From the NCBI RefSeq assembly GCF_026210795.1, contig NC_089436.1, forward strand, positions 4,154,001 through 4,218,000: a DNA stretch of 64,000 nucleotides, given 5' to 3'. The stretch comes from Rhizophagus irregularis. Its lineage: Eukaryota > Glomeromycota > Glomeromycetes > Glomerales > Glomeraceae. Both the position numbers and the translations under genes were made by a program. Below are positions 23,001 to 35,716 of this stretch, piece after piece. The notes under the pieces were generated by a model. That model searched no databases and was not told the origin of the DNA. It was given only the letters and a program-made list of their open reading frames with translations. The number at the start of each line of letters is the position of its first letter. Position 1 is the first letter of the stretch.

Positions 23001-26000
23001 CACCCCAGCCAAATGATCGACATAGTTTCTAAGCTAAGTGGGCGTGCACTACATCCTAGCTTATAAACTGCCCATGGGCCAGATTAGCCCACGAGATCTG
23101 ATTGGTCCAAACAACTTACCAACATTTAATTACAAATAAGGCAATTTTATAACTTTTGACCGGATATTTACTTATAAACTCATGGTTAAGGATTGCATTA
23201 ATGTACATTTTGTACCACCTTGTAACTATAAAAAAGGCAAAAAAATTTTCAAGGTTACACATTAATTTGGCCAGAATTAAGATAATTTCGCCCAGCAAAA
23301 TTTGGCCGGAATTATAAAACGGACATAAATGTCCATTTGCAAATTTGGCCAGAATTATAAAAATGGACATAATTTGGCCGGAATTATAAAAACGGACATT
23401 AATGTCCATTTTTGTAAATTTGGTCAGCATTATAAATGCAAATATTATAAATTGCATCAATTTATCATAATCCAGTAATCATAGAAAAAATAAATTATAA
23501 CTTGTTAGCTTTGTCTCATCAAGACATGTTAAATTGTTAAATTGTGGTTTCTATCATCAATAGATGGAAAGTTATTGGCATTTGGAAATATTTAAGAATT
23601 CAAAAAAATTCTTTTCAAACAATGTAAATATCTTATTATTTATTAATCCTAAAGGTATAAAACTCCTACCATTTAATACATCTCAATACAATCCAACAAG
23701 CTGTGTATTATTTTTTTACAATTACTTGATGACAAGTTAATGCAATTTAACTTTTAGCAATTTGGTATATTTTAACCAAAAAAAAATTTTTTTATTGTAA
23801 ATTTAAGTTATTTAACATTTAAAAAATGATTTTTTGTTTTTATTTTTCACTATTAAATACAAATTATTTCAAAAATGCAGAAAATTAAATCTTTTAATTA
23901 TTATTTAAAAATTATGCTATTAAATAAAACATTAATTTTTTTGTTTTTTATTTACTTTTTTACTATTAGATCTAAAAATTGTCAGAAATTTAAATCCTTC
24001 AATTATTAATACATTACATATTTATGGAAGTTAAATAAACATACTTATTTAATGTAATTTAGCAATTAACATTGATTAATTTTGATTTTATTAATTTTTT
24101 TTTATTTGATGATTTTGATCTAAATTATTTCAAAAATTAATAGAAAATTAAATGATTTGGCTCTTTTAATTATTAATACATTACATATTTATGGAAGTTA
24201 AATAAATATACTTATTTATTAATCTATTTAATGTAATTTAGCAATTAACATTTTATTTTAATTTTATTTATTTTTTTATTGATCCAAATTATTTAAAATT
24301 AATAGAAAATTAAATGATTTATTTGGCTCTTTTAATTATTAATATATTATATATTTATAGAAGTTAAATAAACATACTTATTTAATCTATTTAATGTAAT
24401 TTAGCAATTAACATTGATTTTATTTTAATTTTATTTTATTTTTTTATTTGATCTAAATTATTTAAAATTTGATAGAAAATTAAAGGATTTGATTCTTAAT
24501 TATTAGTACATGGAATCTAAGAAGATTAATTTCAAAAAAAATGGTTATATATTTATGGAAGTTAGATAAACATACCTATTTAATAATGGAATTTAATATT
24601 TAAAATTATTTTATTAATATAAAACTTAATTTTTGTTTTGTTTTTTATTTACAGTATTTTTTTATTTTTTTATTTTTATTTTTTTTATTAGATACAAATT
24701 ATTTTAAATATTGTTAGAAATAGGATCAACAAAATCATTTATTAAAAAAATTTGGATTTGCAAATATTGCAGTAAATGTTTATCAGTACATTTCGCAAAT
24801 CCAAATTTTTTTTAATGAATGATTTTGTTGATCCAATTTCTAACAATATTTAAAATAATTTGTATCTAATAAAAAATAAATAAAAAGAAAAAAAGAAAAA
24901 AATACTGTAAATAAAAACAAAACAAAAATTAAGTTTTATATTAATAAAATAATTTAAATATTAAATTCCATTAAATAGATATGTTTATTCAACTTCTATA
25001 GATATAATAATATACTAATAATTAAAAGAATCAAATCATTTAATTTTCTAATAATATTTAAAATAAATTATATCTAATTAAAAAAAAGAATAAAACTAAA
25101 ATAAAATCAATGGCCTATTAATAAAATAATTTTTCAATTGCTAAATTGCATATATAATGTACTAATAATTAAAAAATCTAATTTTTTGACAATTTTTAAA
25201 ATAATTTGTATCTAATAATAAAAAAAATATTTTAATTAATAAAATAATTTTAAATACCAAATTACATTAAATACCAATATGTTTATGTAACTTTCACATA
25301 TATTTAATTTACTACTAAATACTAGATAGGTATATTTATATATGTAACTTCCACATATATTTAATATACTAATAATTGAAAGATCTAATTTTTTGGCAAT
25401 TTTAAAAATAAAAAAACCAAAAGTCAATATTTTTTCAATAAACCAATTTTTTAAATGCCAAATAACATTAAATAAATAGTATATTTATTATCTACAAAGA
25501 TAGTATATAATGAATTGGATAATTAAATAATTTATTTATATATTCTTAATGTAATATATATATATTATATTAAAGTAAACTTCTATAAATAGCATGTGAT
25601 GTATTATTTTATAACAATTAGAATAATAAATTAAATTATTAATTAATTATATCAATTATAAATTTTTGTAAATTTTCTTTATAAAATTTTCGTATAATAT
25701 TTATAAAACACAATGTTCATATAACTTTTATATATTAAATAAATAATAAAACAATATCTAGTATTCTGATTTAAAAAAAAACAAATGTCTATTATCTGAT
25801 TAAATATTTACATTAAATTGCTGAAAGCTAAACTGCTTTAGCTTGAAATCAAGTAATTACAAATAGAAAGATAAAATATATATAGCTTGTTGGATTGTTT
25901 TTTTGAGATATTTTAAATGGTAGCAGTTTTATACCTTTAGGATTAATAAATAAATAATAAAATATTAACATTTTCTTGAAATAATTTTTTATATTTTTAA

Positions 26001-26571
26001 ATATTTATAAATGCTAATAACTTTTATTTATTGATAATAGAAATTCCACTATTTAGCATATTTTGATGAGACAAAGACAACAAAATATAATTTATTTATT
26101 TATGATTACTGAATAATTAGTTAAAATATTTACATTCATAATGCTGGCCAAATTTACAAAAACGGACATAAATGTCCGTTTTTATAATTCCGGCCAAATT
26201 TATATCCGTTTTTATAATTCTGGCCAAATTTGCAAACGGACATAAATGTCCGTTTTATAATTCCGGCCAAATTTTGCTGGGCGAAATTATCTTAATTCCG
26301 GCCAAATTAATGTGTAACCTTGAAAAAAATTTTGCCTTTTTTATAGTTACAAGGTGGTACAAAATGTACATTAATGCAATCCTTGACCATGAGTTTATAA
26401 GTAAATATCCGGTCAAAAGTTATAAAATTGCCTTATTTGTAATTAAATGTTGGTAAGTTGTTTGGACCAATCAGATCTCGTGGGCTAATCTGGCCCATGG
26501 GCAGTTTATAAGCTAGGATGTAGTGCACGCCCACTTAGCTTAGAAACTATGCCGATCATTTGGCTGGGGTG
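23001..26571. mobile_element. Foldback DNA element: 3.57-kb near-complete palindrome
   Basis: The left end (caccccagccaaatgatcg) reappears in reverse complement at the right end (cgatcatttggctggggtg). The first 300 bp of each arm are nearly identical. Similarity continues inward: caatccaacaagct (left, about 23690) pairs with agcttgttggattg (about 25885), and ggatttgcaaa (24754) pairs with the cgcaaatcc at about 24793. The centre is near 24786, the midpoint, with a loop of about 30 bp. Flanking tgttttaa copies make an 8-bp target duplication, as used by hAT-type transposases. There is no transposase gene, so it is non-autonomous. Middle arm sections are more diverged than the ends. Confidence 0.85.
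23260..23460. repeat. Subterminal repeats in the left foldback arm
   Basis: Four or five copies of an aatttggccggaattataaaa word are interleaved with ggacat(a/t)aatgtcc palindromes. The mirror set is at 26140-26310. Repeated subterminal motifs are often transposase-binding sites; this function is inferred. Confidence 0.6.
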
Positions 26572-26578
26572 TGTTTTA

Positions 26579-26793
26579 ATCAGATTAATACTATATGTAG
26601 AATTTTTGTATTCAAAATTTTGGATGTTACACATGTTGCACAAAGGCTTATTTGTTGAATAAATTTATCCGAACTCCGTAATTTTAAAAAAAAATTTTTT
26701 TTTTACGTTTCATTTTATTATATTGTTAACGTTTATCTTTGAATTTACTAAGTAAATTGTAATCTACATATACACAATCCAAATTAATTTAGT
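26579..26793 (+). promoter_or_regulatory. Right part of the kinase C promoter block
   Basis: From the cagattaatactatatgtag landmark to the start codon this is nearly identical to the 215 bp before kinases A and B. It directly abuts the foldback target duplication. Any elements in the upstream half now lie about 7.5 kb away. Confidence 0.65.
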
Positions 26794-28634
26794 ATGGGTA
26801 TGAAAATATCAAAAATGAATCCTAAAAAAAATAAAAGAAATTTATGGAAAAAAAGTGTTGATAATGATAAATATCAGGTAAAACAATTCATTTTGTCACT
26901 TAATAATATAACATTATTGAATTTTTAATTTGAATAATAATGTTTTTTTAAATCATTTATTTAAAAGTTACATGTTACAATTTCTACTATTGGTTCAACT
27001 ACTGAATCAGCAGAAGAGATAGATGATAAAATAGTTTATATGGAAGATTTAAAAAAAAGAAAACAAGCATATGGAATATGTGGAGAATGTAATGAACCTG
27101 GCACAGGACTAAAATGGTGTCAACCTTGTAATGCTAAAAGATTTAAGGATAACTTTAAAAATTGGACTAGTGGAAATAAAGATATTGATGAATTTATACA
27201 GCAATCACAACTTAATGCTGTGCATTATATGAAATATCTTGAATGGATACCTTTTGAAAATTTTAAAAATATTACTTATATTACCAGAGGTGGATTTGGT
27301 AAAATCTATTCAGCAGAATGGCCTGAAGGATGTATTACATATTGGAATATTGAAAATCAAGAATGGGTAAGGTATAGCAAAAAAGTTGCATTAAAAAGTT
27401 TGGATAATTCATCTTGTATAAGTACAGAATTTTTAAATGAGGTAATTAAAATAAGAAATGTAATCTACTTACTTTTATTTTTATTTATGTATTAGTACTT
27501 ATATTATTAAAATTTTCCACTTTCAATATTTTCATTAGATTAAAACTCATCTTCAGATTTATCTTTATAATGTTATTCAATGTTATGGAATAACTCAAGA
27601 TCCAAATACCAAAGATTATATGATGGTTTTAGAATATTGTGAAGATGGAAATTTGAGAAATTACTATCTCAATAATGAATCAGATTATTATTCAAAAATT
27701 AATGAATTACAAGAAATTGCAAGAGGACTTCTAGACATTCATAATTCTGGAAAAGTTCATAAAGATTTTCATTCAGGGAATATATTACTTGGTACTTTTA
27801 CACTTATAAGTGATTTAGGAATGTGCCAACCAGCAAATAATGAAAAGCAATCAGTTAAACAAGAAGGAATTTATGGAGTATTACCTTATATGGCACCAGA
27901 AGTTTTACGTGGATATCAATATACAAAAGCATCTGATATTTATTCATTTGGAATAATGATGAATGAATTTATATCTGAAGAAACTCCTTATAATAATATT
28001 CCTCATAATCATGCTTTATCTATTAAAATATGTAAAGGACTTAGACCAAATATTTTTAAATATACACCAAAATTACATGCAGATTTGATTACTAAATGTT
28101 GGGATGCTAAAGCAGAAAATAGACCAACTGCTAAGGAATTGTATCAAGAACTTGAGGTTAATTTTTTTTATGAAGATTCCTCTCAGAGAAAGGAATATAA
28201 CGATAAGATCAAATTAAACAGAACAAGTGAAAAAAGATCTAGCAACATTCAAACACATCCACAAGCAATCTATACTAGTAGACTTTTAAATTTCAAAAAT
28301 CTTCCTGAACCAGTAAATTCAGGTAATTTAATCTAACTTTACTTTGGTAACCAAAAAAAAGTTTACATTACTAATAACTTTATTTTTTAATAGATGCTAC
28401 TAAAACATCATCATTACGTAAGTAATTATTTGTAACAAATATAGTTAATAAATAAATCTTTATATTGTTTTAATATTATGTTAATTAATTTATAGGTTCA
28501 GAATGTTTTGATTGTCAATTAGACGAATTAGGTAAAGATATTTATTCTTTAATCCTTTATTTCGCTAATACTTATTAACTTATTTTGTAGATCTTAACGA
28601 AAGTGATCAAGATGAAGAAAATAATACTGAATGA
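26794..28634 (+). CDS. Kinase C: Cys-ribbon protein kinase, 481 aa, 6 exons
   Basis: Exons 26794-26877, 26968-27441, 27539-28322, 28394-28417, 28496-28531 and 28591-28634. The N-terminus MGMKISKMNPKK equals that of A and fits an N-myristoylation site. Exon 2 carries four extra residues (IDDK) before VYMEDLKKR. The ribbon reads CGEC...KWCQPC, and GGFGKIYSAEW, VALK, HKDFHSGN, SDLG and MAPE are intact. The segment after the kinase domain is the most divergent of the set (ELEVNFFYEDSSQRK). The reading frame is fully open despite the split promoter block, which suggests it is still expressed or was disrupted recently. Confidence 0.88.
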
Positions 28635-30461
28635 TTTTTTTTTATGAGAATCAAAGAATTTAGTTTAATTAAAATTATATTATTAATTATTTCTTTTATA
28701 TTACTAGCTATTATTTAAGGGTTTTGTATGTAATATTTTGGTTTAGCGTTAATAAAAATAAATTATAAATTGATTATCTATTGATTGTTTATTTATGTAA
28801 ATTAATGTTATTTTTAAACTATCCATAATATTAATAGTAACTTTATTTTTGGCGTAAAGGATTTAAACATACAGTATATAATGTAATGTCAAATTAAATT
28901 ATCAATTATTGAATAAATTTATCATTGGTTTTATTATAAACGAAAAATAATTTTGTTATTTATACAAAAATATTTTAAAATATTTTAATTATCGAATTAT
29001 AAAACGAAAAATTATACTAAATCGCTTGAAATATTTTTTTTGCAAATTATCCTGAAAAATAATGGAAAAACTGAACGAAAATGCAAATAAAAGGATTATT
29101 AAATTAAACAAGGATCAAAAATGAAACAAATCAAAATAATAAGAAAGATAAAGGATCAAATGATGAAGTTGAATCGACAAAAAAGGGAAACTAAGTGAAA
29201 ATACAACTGAAATAAAAATTCAAGCACAAAGTATAAAACGAATATACAGCAAGACGTAAGTCTAATAAGTTATAATAAGCGATTCGATCCTGATCAATAT
29301 ATTGATTGTTTCATGTTATCTTGTTCACTGATAAAATTATTGGTGAAATAAATGATTTTTGATGTGTCAAACATGATCCGACAATTTTAGTATCGTACCA
29401 GACTTAAGTAATCATCCGCAGGAAAGTAAATATATGTCGTAATACATGTGAGCAACAGACATTAGAACATGAGTCATAGCCATACAGTGACAATCTTCAT
29501 GTGTCTTGGCAAGTATTTCCGCAGCAAGCGCAACTTAATAATACTGATTAGTCCATAGGAGAATATAATATTAGACAAGTTATAACTCATTTCATAATCT
29601 CAAGTGACTCAATGACACCACATTATTTATATAATTCAATATTATTTTTTCGATGAAAAAAAAAAATTGGTTAAACTTGCAGTCAAACCTCTCATAGGCG
29701 CGTGTGTTCTTTGTTTCATGTAATCAATCGAACCGCCTGTTGAAATAATTTTTGTAGAAAATTCGTGTTACACGTTCGTTAGTAATGCAAATATTAACAT
29801 CGTAACCAGGACTCGAATGCAATAATAATTTTTTTTGAAACGATGACATATCGATATAGTTATCTCGGACATTTTGGGATATATTAGGACTTTTTTTTTT
29901 TTTGGTTTGCGTCTTAAAAGTTCTTTTATTTTTTTTAATTAATTTCAAAAAAAAAAAGATTAGATCCCGGTACAATAATAATTTGTCCAAAACAAAAAGA
30001 AAAAAAATTAAACTGTCATAATTTTGCGCGTATAATCCGTATTATCTCATCAAACTATTTACCGATCAATATAAATATAATAATTCTGTGGATTTAACGA
30101 TTTTAACGCGTCTATAGTGTTGTCGATCGAATACACAAACCACATGACTAATTGATCTTGAATTAAGTTACACACTGAAATTAGGGTTGGACAATTGGAC
30201 ATGTTGAAATTACCGTAATATCACACTTTTGATTAATATATGCACAGTTAAAAAAATTTCGTTTCGATCAATATTTATTAAAAATTTTATTAAAACTAGA
30301 ACATCAGTTGGTATAGCATATTCTAAATAAACTACAAAAATCTTCTTAAAATCCCAAAAATTCATAAACTTTCACGTAAAAACTATACTATTGAAATAAA
30401 AATTACGTGGTGTTATTATACTTATATAAAATCGCTAACCCAACTATTATTTTTATAAAAT
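28635..30461. other. 3' flank of kinase C and gene-poor spacer
   Basis: 28635 to about 28930 is related to the 3' flanks of the other kinases (ttggtttagcgttaataaaaataaat resembles the D side). Beyond that only short, compositionally driven frames are seen, with no recognisable gene or element. Confidence 0.45.
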
Positions 30462-30737
30462 TTATTGCTTCATTTCTTCTTTGACAGGTTGTGCTGGTTC
30501 GTCTTTCATTTGTTCATCACTATTTTTTACTTCCTGATTACCGGTTAATTTATTTACACCTTCCGATACCGCTCCAACGGTAGCCTCAGTTAATTTTTCC
30601 GTCGGCGCTTCCTGTTTTGTATTATAAGCTTGATTTTCTCCTCCTTTCTTAACCTGGGGCTCGGTACAAGGACCATATCCTCCTTGATTGCCAATATTAC
30701 CATAACTCAATTCAGGATATAAATTTTGGTTTTCCAT
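30462..30737 (-). CDS. Small hydrophilic, disordered protein (91 aa), weakly CsbD-like
   Basis: A single-exon frame MENQNLYPELSYGN...KEEMKQ, rich in Glu, Lys, Gln, Asn and Gly, with no signal peptide or membrane segment. The middle (TVGAVSEGVNKLTGNQEVKN) loosely recalls the CsbD-like stress-protein pattern K-x3-G-x-x-TG-(N/D)-x-x-x-x, but only one repeat is visible and the match is weak. A TATA-like tatatatac run lies about 120 bp upstream on the minus strand (30854-30866). Composition and promoter support a real gene; function unknown. Confidence 0.65.
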   Translation of the reverse strand: MENQNLYPELSYGNIGNQGGYGPCTEPQVKKGGENQAYNTKQEAPTEKLTEATVGAVSEGVNKLTGNQEVKNSDEQMKDEPAQPVKEEMKQ

Positions 30738-30849
30738 CTCTGAAAGTATTTTTGTTTAGGATTATATTTGCGTTTGTTTTAAATTTTTATTATATTTGAT
30801 GTTTTGGTTTCGTTTTGAAATTAATTCAGACTAATTTTTTGAAGATTTT

Positions 30850-30870
30850 TGGGGTGTATATATATGTAAA
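30850..30870 (-). promoter_or_regulatory. TATA-like element of the 91-aa gene
   Basis: On the minus strand a tatatatac run lies about 120 bp before the start codon at 30737. Assigned by position and sequence only. Confidence 0.35.
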
Positions 30871-32226
30871 ATTATATTGGTAATCTCATCATATTTTGTC
30901 ATCACCAAATAATAAATTACATCAAGAGATAAAGAAGTTTAGCGATTAACGCCATTTTTATGATAAGATTATACGTATGTGGAGTTATTTTAACACGCGA
31001 AAGAGAAAAGATTGAATAAAATATTCATCATCGCCTAACTAAAATTTATCAAAACTTGGTTAAAAAAAGATGTATATGAAAAATAAGTTGATAATAATTT
31101 TCAGCCATAATATGATACCAAGTAAAAATGATTAAAATTTTTCATGTGCGTGTAAACGCGGAAACGCCACGAAAAGTAATCAATAAATTTTTTATTCCCA
31201 GATGAATTTAATCAGAACACTAGAACACTATCGGTAATCCATTTTTCAAGAATGGTATGTATAAATTCCTGACCAAATAATGACATACTCACTTTCATCT
31301 TAAAATTAATATACCACGCTTTCTTCTATTAAAAAATCCTTATCGCTTTTTACGGTTAGCTTTTTACTTCTAATATCATTGTTTCTTTTAAAATTTCGGA
31401 AATATTACAATCATTGGTATATTTACTACTATTAGTTGGATTTCTTAAAAATGATGTTAAAAAAAGATTTCTTTTAAATAATAGCATAAAAATCAATCAA
31501 GGGATTCGAGGATTGCGAAAAAAAAAATTAACGTAAACATGTAAAAAATTTAGTTATAATAAATTTAAACCTTTATTAGGCAAATCAAATTGCCATTCAA
31601 ATTATGCTCGCCGCCATATCCAATTCTCATTGGTGTGACAATAGCAGTTCACGAATATTGTTTGAACGTGTCGTGAGAGGCGTGCTTTGTCAACGTCATC
31701 GCTGTACTTTTTACATTAAATAAAGTATAGTAGTCAAATCGCCAAAAACTGAGACTGGCCATGACATAAGTGTGGCTTATATTATTAATAATTAAGTTTA
31801 AGATTTACGATCCCTTTTGTTGGAAGTCATCAAAATATGACTTATTGCTAATTTCTTTTCTTATATAATATGATAAATTTACAAAAAATTAATAACTCTA
31901 TTGTATGAGCGATTATAGGCGCAGAGCGCAGTAATAAACATTGCTTATCTAAATAATTGACTTTTTTTTTCATAAGATTTTTGCTAAGCCGCAAATTAAT
32001 TAACTAAAATAATTATAGTGTACCAAATTAAATATTCGTTTAGTTTAGTGAATGATCTACATCAATTTACATGACTAATCCTAATAATCAGCCGGAAAAT
32101 ACTTATCCAATTTTGTATAACAAAAGATTGTACACCAAAAAAAATTAACAAAATTTTTCCATGATTTTTTATTAATTTTTTTCCCTTACCAAATTTTTTT
32201 TTTAAAAAGAAATACGGGAAAAAAAA
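30871..32226. other. Gene-free spacer
   Basis: AT-rich, with no long frame. It probably holds the promoter of the F-box gene starting at 32227; the last 90 bases are A/T homopolymers. Confidence 0.45.
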
Positions 32227-33663
32227 ATGGAAAAACTTAATTTAGATTGTTTCGTAATAATTTTTAATGAATTACGAGATAAAAAATCCTTACATTCATG
32301 TTTATTGGTTAATAAAGAATGGTGTCATTTAATAGTACCAATTTTATGGAAGAATTTTTTTTATTATGAAGAAATTGAAGAAGATAAAACAATTTTTTAT
32401 AATACAATACTTTCTTTATTATCATCATCAACAAAACAAATTTTAAATGATAATGATATAAAATTACCTTTAACAAAATTTTTAAAACCTCCATTATTTA
32501 ATTATATTAGTTTTTGTAAATTTCCAAAATATGATATCGTAAATGGTATTATAAGTATGATATTAAAGAATAATAATAATCATGATAAAAGATATCTTTT
32601 AGAACAAGAAATTTATAAATCATTTATTATTCAATGTAAAAATATTAAAGAATTATATTGGAAAACTTCTCAACCTTTACCATTATTTCCTGGAGCTTCA
32701 ACTTGTTTTTCTCAATTACATAAATTAAATATTAATCTTGATTATGTAAATTCCAATTCACTTCAAGAGATGGCAAAATATTGTAAAAGTTTAAATGAAT
32801 TATCTGTTAGAAATCCTAAAGATTCCACAGGATTAATTTCTTTAATTGATGCACAAAAAAATTTAAAAGAAATATTTCTTTATTCTATTAAATTTAGGGA
32901 AAGAACTTATGAAAAATTAAGTAATACATTATCGAGAAAAGTTAATCTTCTTAAATTAGAATTATCTAATATTATTATTATACCACCTTCATTCTTAAAA
33001 TCATTAATTAATTTAACAACTATTTATATATTTTTTAATGAAGTTGATGAACAAGATGATGATATTAAAAAAATTAAAGAATTTCAAAGATGTCTCGCAA
33101 TTTCAGAATTTCCAAATCTTCAATTTCTTAGTATTTATTGGTTATTAAGTTTTAAAGAATTGGCGAAATTAATTGAAAAAACAAATGAAAATCTTTTACA
33201 TCTTGATATTTATAATACTCATAGAAATGTTAAAAATACTGGAATGTTAATTATATCAATTGCAAATAATTGTCCAAAGATTAAAACTTTACGTACTTAT
33301 ATTGAACCTAAAGATTTTATTTATGTAAAATCATTATTATTAAATTGTAAATATTTAGAAGTAGTAAAATTTGATAGTTTATACGCTTTTATTAATTTAA
33401 ATGATAATATATTAGGTGATGAATTATTGAATATTTTGGCTGAATTTTCTCCAAAATTTTTAACTAATATAACAATTAGTGCAATTTGGAAATATTCTAT
33501 TGATGGTTTTATACGACTTTTTGAAAGTTATAAAGAACGTAATTTACGACATTTTAATTTATGTAAAAATTATGATTATGATATAACTGAGGATCATAAA
33601 GTAATTATTAAAAAATATATTGATGAAGGTATTATAAGAAATTCAACTTGTACTTTTTATTAA
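32227..33663 (+). CDS. F-box protein with LRR-like region (478 aa)
   Basis: A single-exon frame starts MEKLNLDCFVIIFNELRDKK. Residues 3-45 form an F-box: LDCFVIIFNEL, then SLHSCLLVNKEWCHLIVPILW. F-boxes bind Skp1 and place the protein in SCF ubiquitin ligases. The remainder has irregular Leu/Ile-rich repeats of about 25 residues (for example FSQLHKLNINLDYVNSNSLQ, FPNLQFLSIYWLLSFKELAK), resembling the LRR-like substrate platforms of the large Glomeromycotina F-box family. The C-terminus is the typical polar helix and short tail. The ATG follows an A-rich leader. Intact; substrate unknown. Confidence 0.88.
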   Translation: MEKLNLDCFVIIFNELRDKKSLHSCLLVNKEWCHLIVPILWKNFFYYEEIEEDKTIFYNTILSLLSSSTKQILNDNDIKLPLTKFLKPPLFNYISFCKFPKYDIVNGIISMILKNNNNHDKRYLLEQEIYKSFIIQCKNIKELYWKTSQPLPLFPGASTCFSQLHKLNINLDYVNSNSLQEMAKYCKSLNELSVRNPKDSTGLISLIDAQKNLKEIFLYSIKFRERTYEKLSNTLSRKVNLLKLELSNIIIIPPSFLKSLINLTTIYIFFNEVDEQDDDIKKIKEFQRCLAISEFPNLQFLSIYWLLSFKELAKLIEKTNENLLHLDIYNTHRNVKNTGMLIISIANNCPKIKTLRTYIEPKDFIYVKSLLLNCKYLEVVKFDSLYAFINLNDNILGDELLNILAEFSPKFLTNITISAIWKYSIDGFIRLFESYKERNLRHFNLCKNYDYDITEDHKVIIKKYIDEGIIRNSTCTFY

Positions 33664-35716
33664 GTATATTAATATGGGGAGTTACTACGAAAGTCATGTG
33701 GCGTTAAACCATCGTACGATATTATTAGATTATTTATTACCTTTTTTATAGTTATAGAAATTTGTACGATTTATTTTAAATTTTTACTCGATATTTAATA
33801 TCTGTATAAATTGTTGAATTTCTAATAAAGAATTGAAAACTTGCTTGAAAATAAGAAATTCAAAATGCCATTATTCTGAAGTGTCTTACCCGTTCGCCTA
33901 TATAAGTATTATAAATATCATAAATTATTTTCCTAGATTGTAAATTATGAAAATTCACGCAAATTTATTTATCATTACTAAAAATTAATAAATTATTGTA
34001 AAGGTACAAAATATCAATAATGTTTCAACGTTTACGTAAAGAAAATTGTACTATTGTTATGTATGTAAAGTTACAAAAAAAATAAAGGGTCTCAAAATCC
34101 AAATGCTCATATCAACAAATGAACTACACGATTCGAGATGGACCGTTAGCAATTCTTACGCTCAGGCTCTTGGTATTCTCATAGATCCACATATAATTTT
34201 GAATTTATATTACGAAAGAACTTTTTCCGTTTTCATATTGGTAGATGGTCGCTTATGTAAGCTTTGTATCAGTTTTTTAAGTTTTTTAAATTCTACTTTA
34301 CGTACTTGTTTTATTTTGTACGTGTAGCTTGTACTTGGCGTGAGTTCTACTATAAAAATAACAAGCGTTGATATAAATAATATAGTTGGAAATGTTATTA
34401 TTTAATTATCAGTCCGTGAACGAATGAAATAAAGATGTGAAAATTAATAATTTTACTGATTCAATTTCGTCGAATTTATGATACTGTACAATTCAAAAAT
34501 TGAAATATTGCTAGTCGTATAATATTAATCATAAATTTGGTACCGCTGTTACACACCAAGTTCTAATAACTAAAAAACATGAATAAAGAGATTTTTTATT
34601 ATTTATAATACTTCAAATATTAGGATAAGCACATCTTCGTTGAACCGCAGCATTTTTTTTTTCCTTAACAGATAACTTTTTTTTTTAAAAAAAACGAGTA
34701 TTTATATTTGATTGACCAAATCATCAATAGATAGTTTGCTAAAATATTGTGAATGAACTAATTGAAATTTACCTGTGAAACTCGTAAAAATTTGGGTTAA
34801 AAATTTTATATAGTTTGCATATATACCTTATGGTTCGTACTACTTTATAAGATAATATTCCATTAACCGATTTAGGAAATAAAGACTTCAAGTGGCAGGA
34901 TTCTTAACACTTCGAAAAAATTGGAAAAAATTAATTTCGCTTTATTGAGCTAATAACTTGTAGAATAATTGTGAACATACGCAATAAACGAAGAAAATAT
35001 CGGAAACTCAAGAAAAAAAAACACAATTTCTTTACAAAACGATGTCCAAAGGAGATTGTTCAATATGAAGTAATACCAATCATAATAATGAATCTAAATA
35101 AATTCCTTTCTGACCATGAGGTAAATTATTTTCAATATAAAATTTCCAATTAGTGAATTAGATCATATATTTATTATTTTTGTCCTTTTTGTATAATTTA
35201 CATAAATCAAAAAATAAAAATATTCATTTTATTGTTTTGTAGGATCATTCTCCTATTTATTAGGTTTGAAAAAGCCATAGTCCCAGGCTTGCCAGCCAGT
35301 ATTAGCAAATATTCAGATTTCAATATTTGCCTATTTATTTGTGTCAGTTAATAATTGACGCGTGTCGAGTGTTGATTGACACCTGACGCGCGTCACCTAA
35401 GGAGTAATTCGCATATTATACTTGTGAAAAGTTGCTTATGAAGATATGCTAAATAATGTGAAAATTAACAATTTTAGTATCATAGCATGCATAACATGCC
35501 AAATATGAACAAAATAAACAAAATATAAGCATAATCGTGCCACACCCCGTAAACAATTCACTTAATTCACTACTACCCCTATTTCTTTCTTGTTGCACAG
35601 TCGTACAGCTTGTATAGCTTGATCGTTGTTATTAATTGCAGTAACGCAGACCCATAACCTTTGTGAAAAAAAAAAATTTTTTTCTCCCTCTATTTTTTTT
35701 TCAAAAAAAAAGAAAA
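33664..35716. other. Spacer between the two F-box genes
   Basis: No supported gene. It contains the palindrome-bearing segment at 35341-35400 (separate entry). Short frames at 34046-34327 and 34971-35153 show no family features. Confidence 0.45.
35341..35400. repeat. Inverted-repeat cluster around TGACGCGCGTCA
   Basis: tgacgcgcgtca at 35384-35395 is a perfect 12-bp palindrome. It is surrounded by related half-sites (gtgtcagtt, ttgacgcgtgtc, gattgacacc). The same palindrome, preceded by a similar gtcagttgataac, occurs at 62250-62261. These are probably remnants of one repeat family. Confidence 0.55.

Noticed and set aside
23116-26456. Similar open frames of about 94-114 aa in both ends of the foldback (23116-23460 minus, 26172-26456 plus)
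   Set aside because: They are the same inverted-repeat DNA read twice. Their content is repeats of the subterminal motif, with no domain or codon signal.
34046-35153. Frames at 34046-34327 and 34971-35153
   Set aside because: No recognisable domain, AT-driven composition, no supporting promoter or splice context.
35663-35716. Upstream start for the second F-box protein (MKKKNFF...)
   Set aside because: Low-complexity Lys/Phe run; the ATG at 35717 aligns with the neighbouring paralog's start at the F-box.
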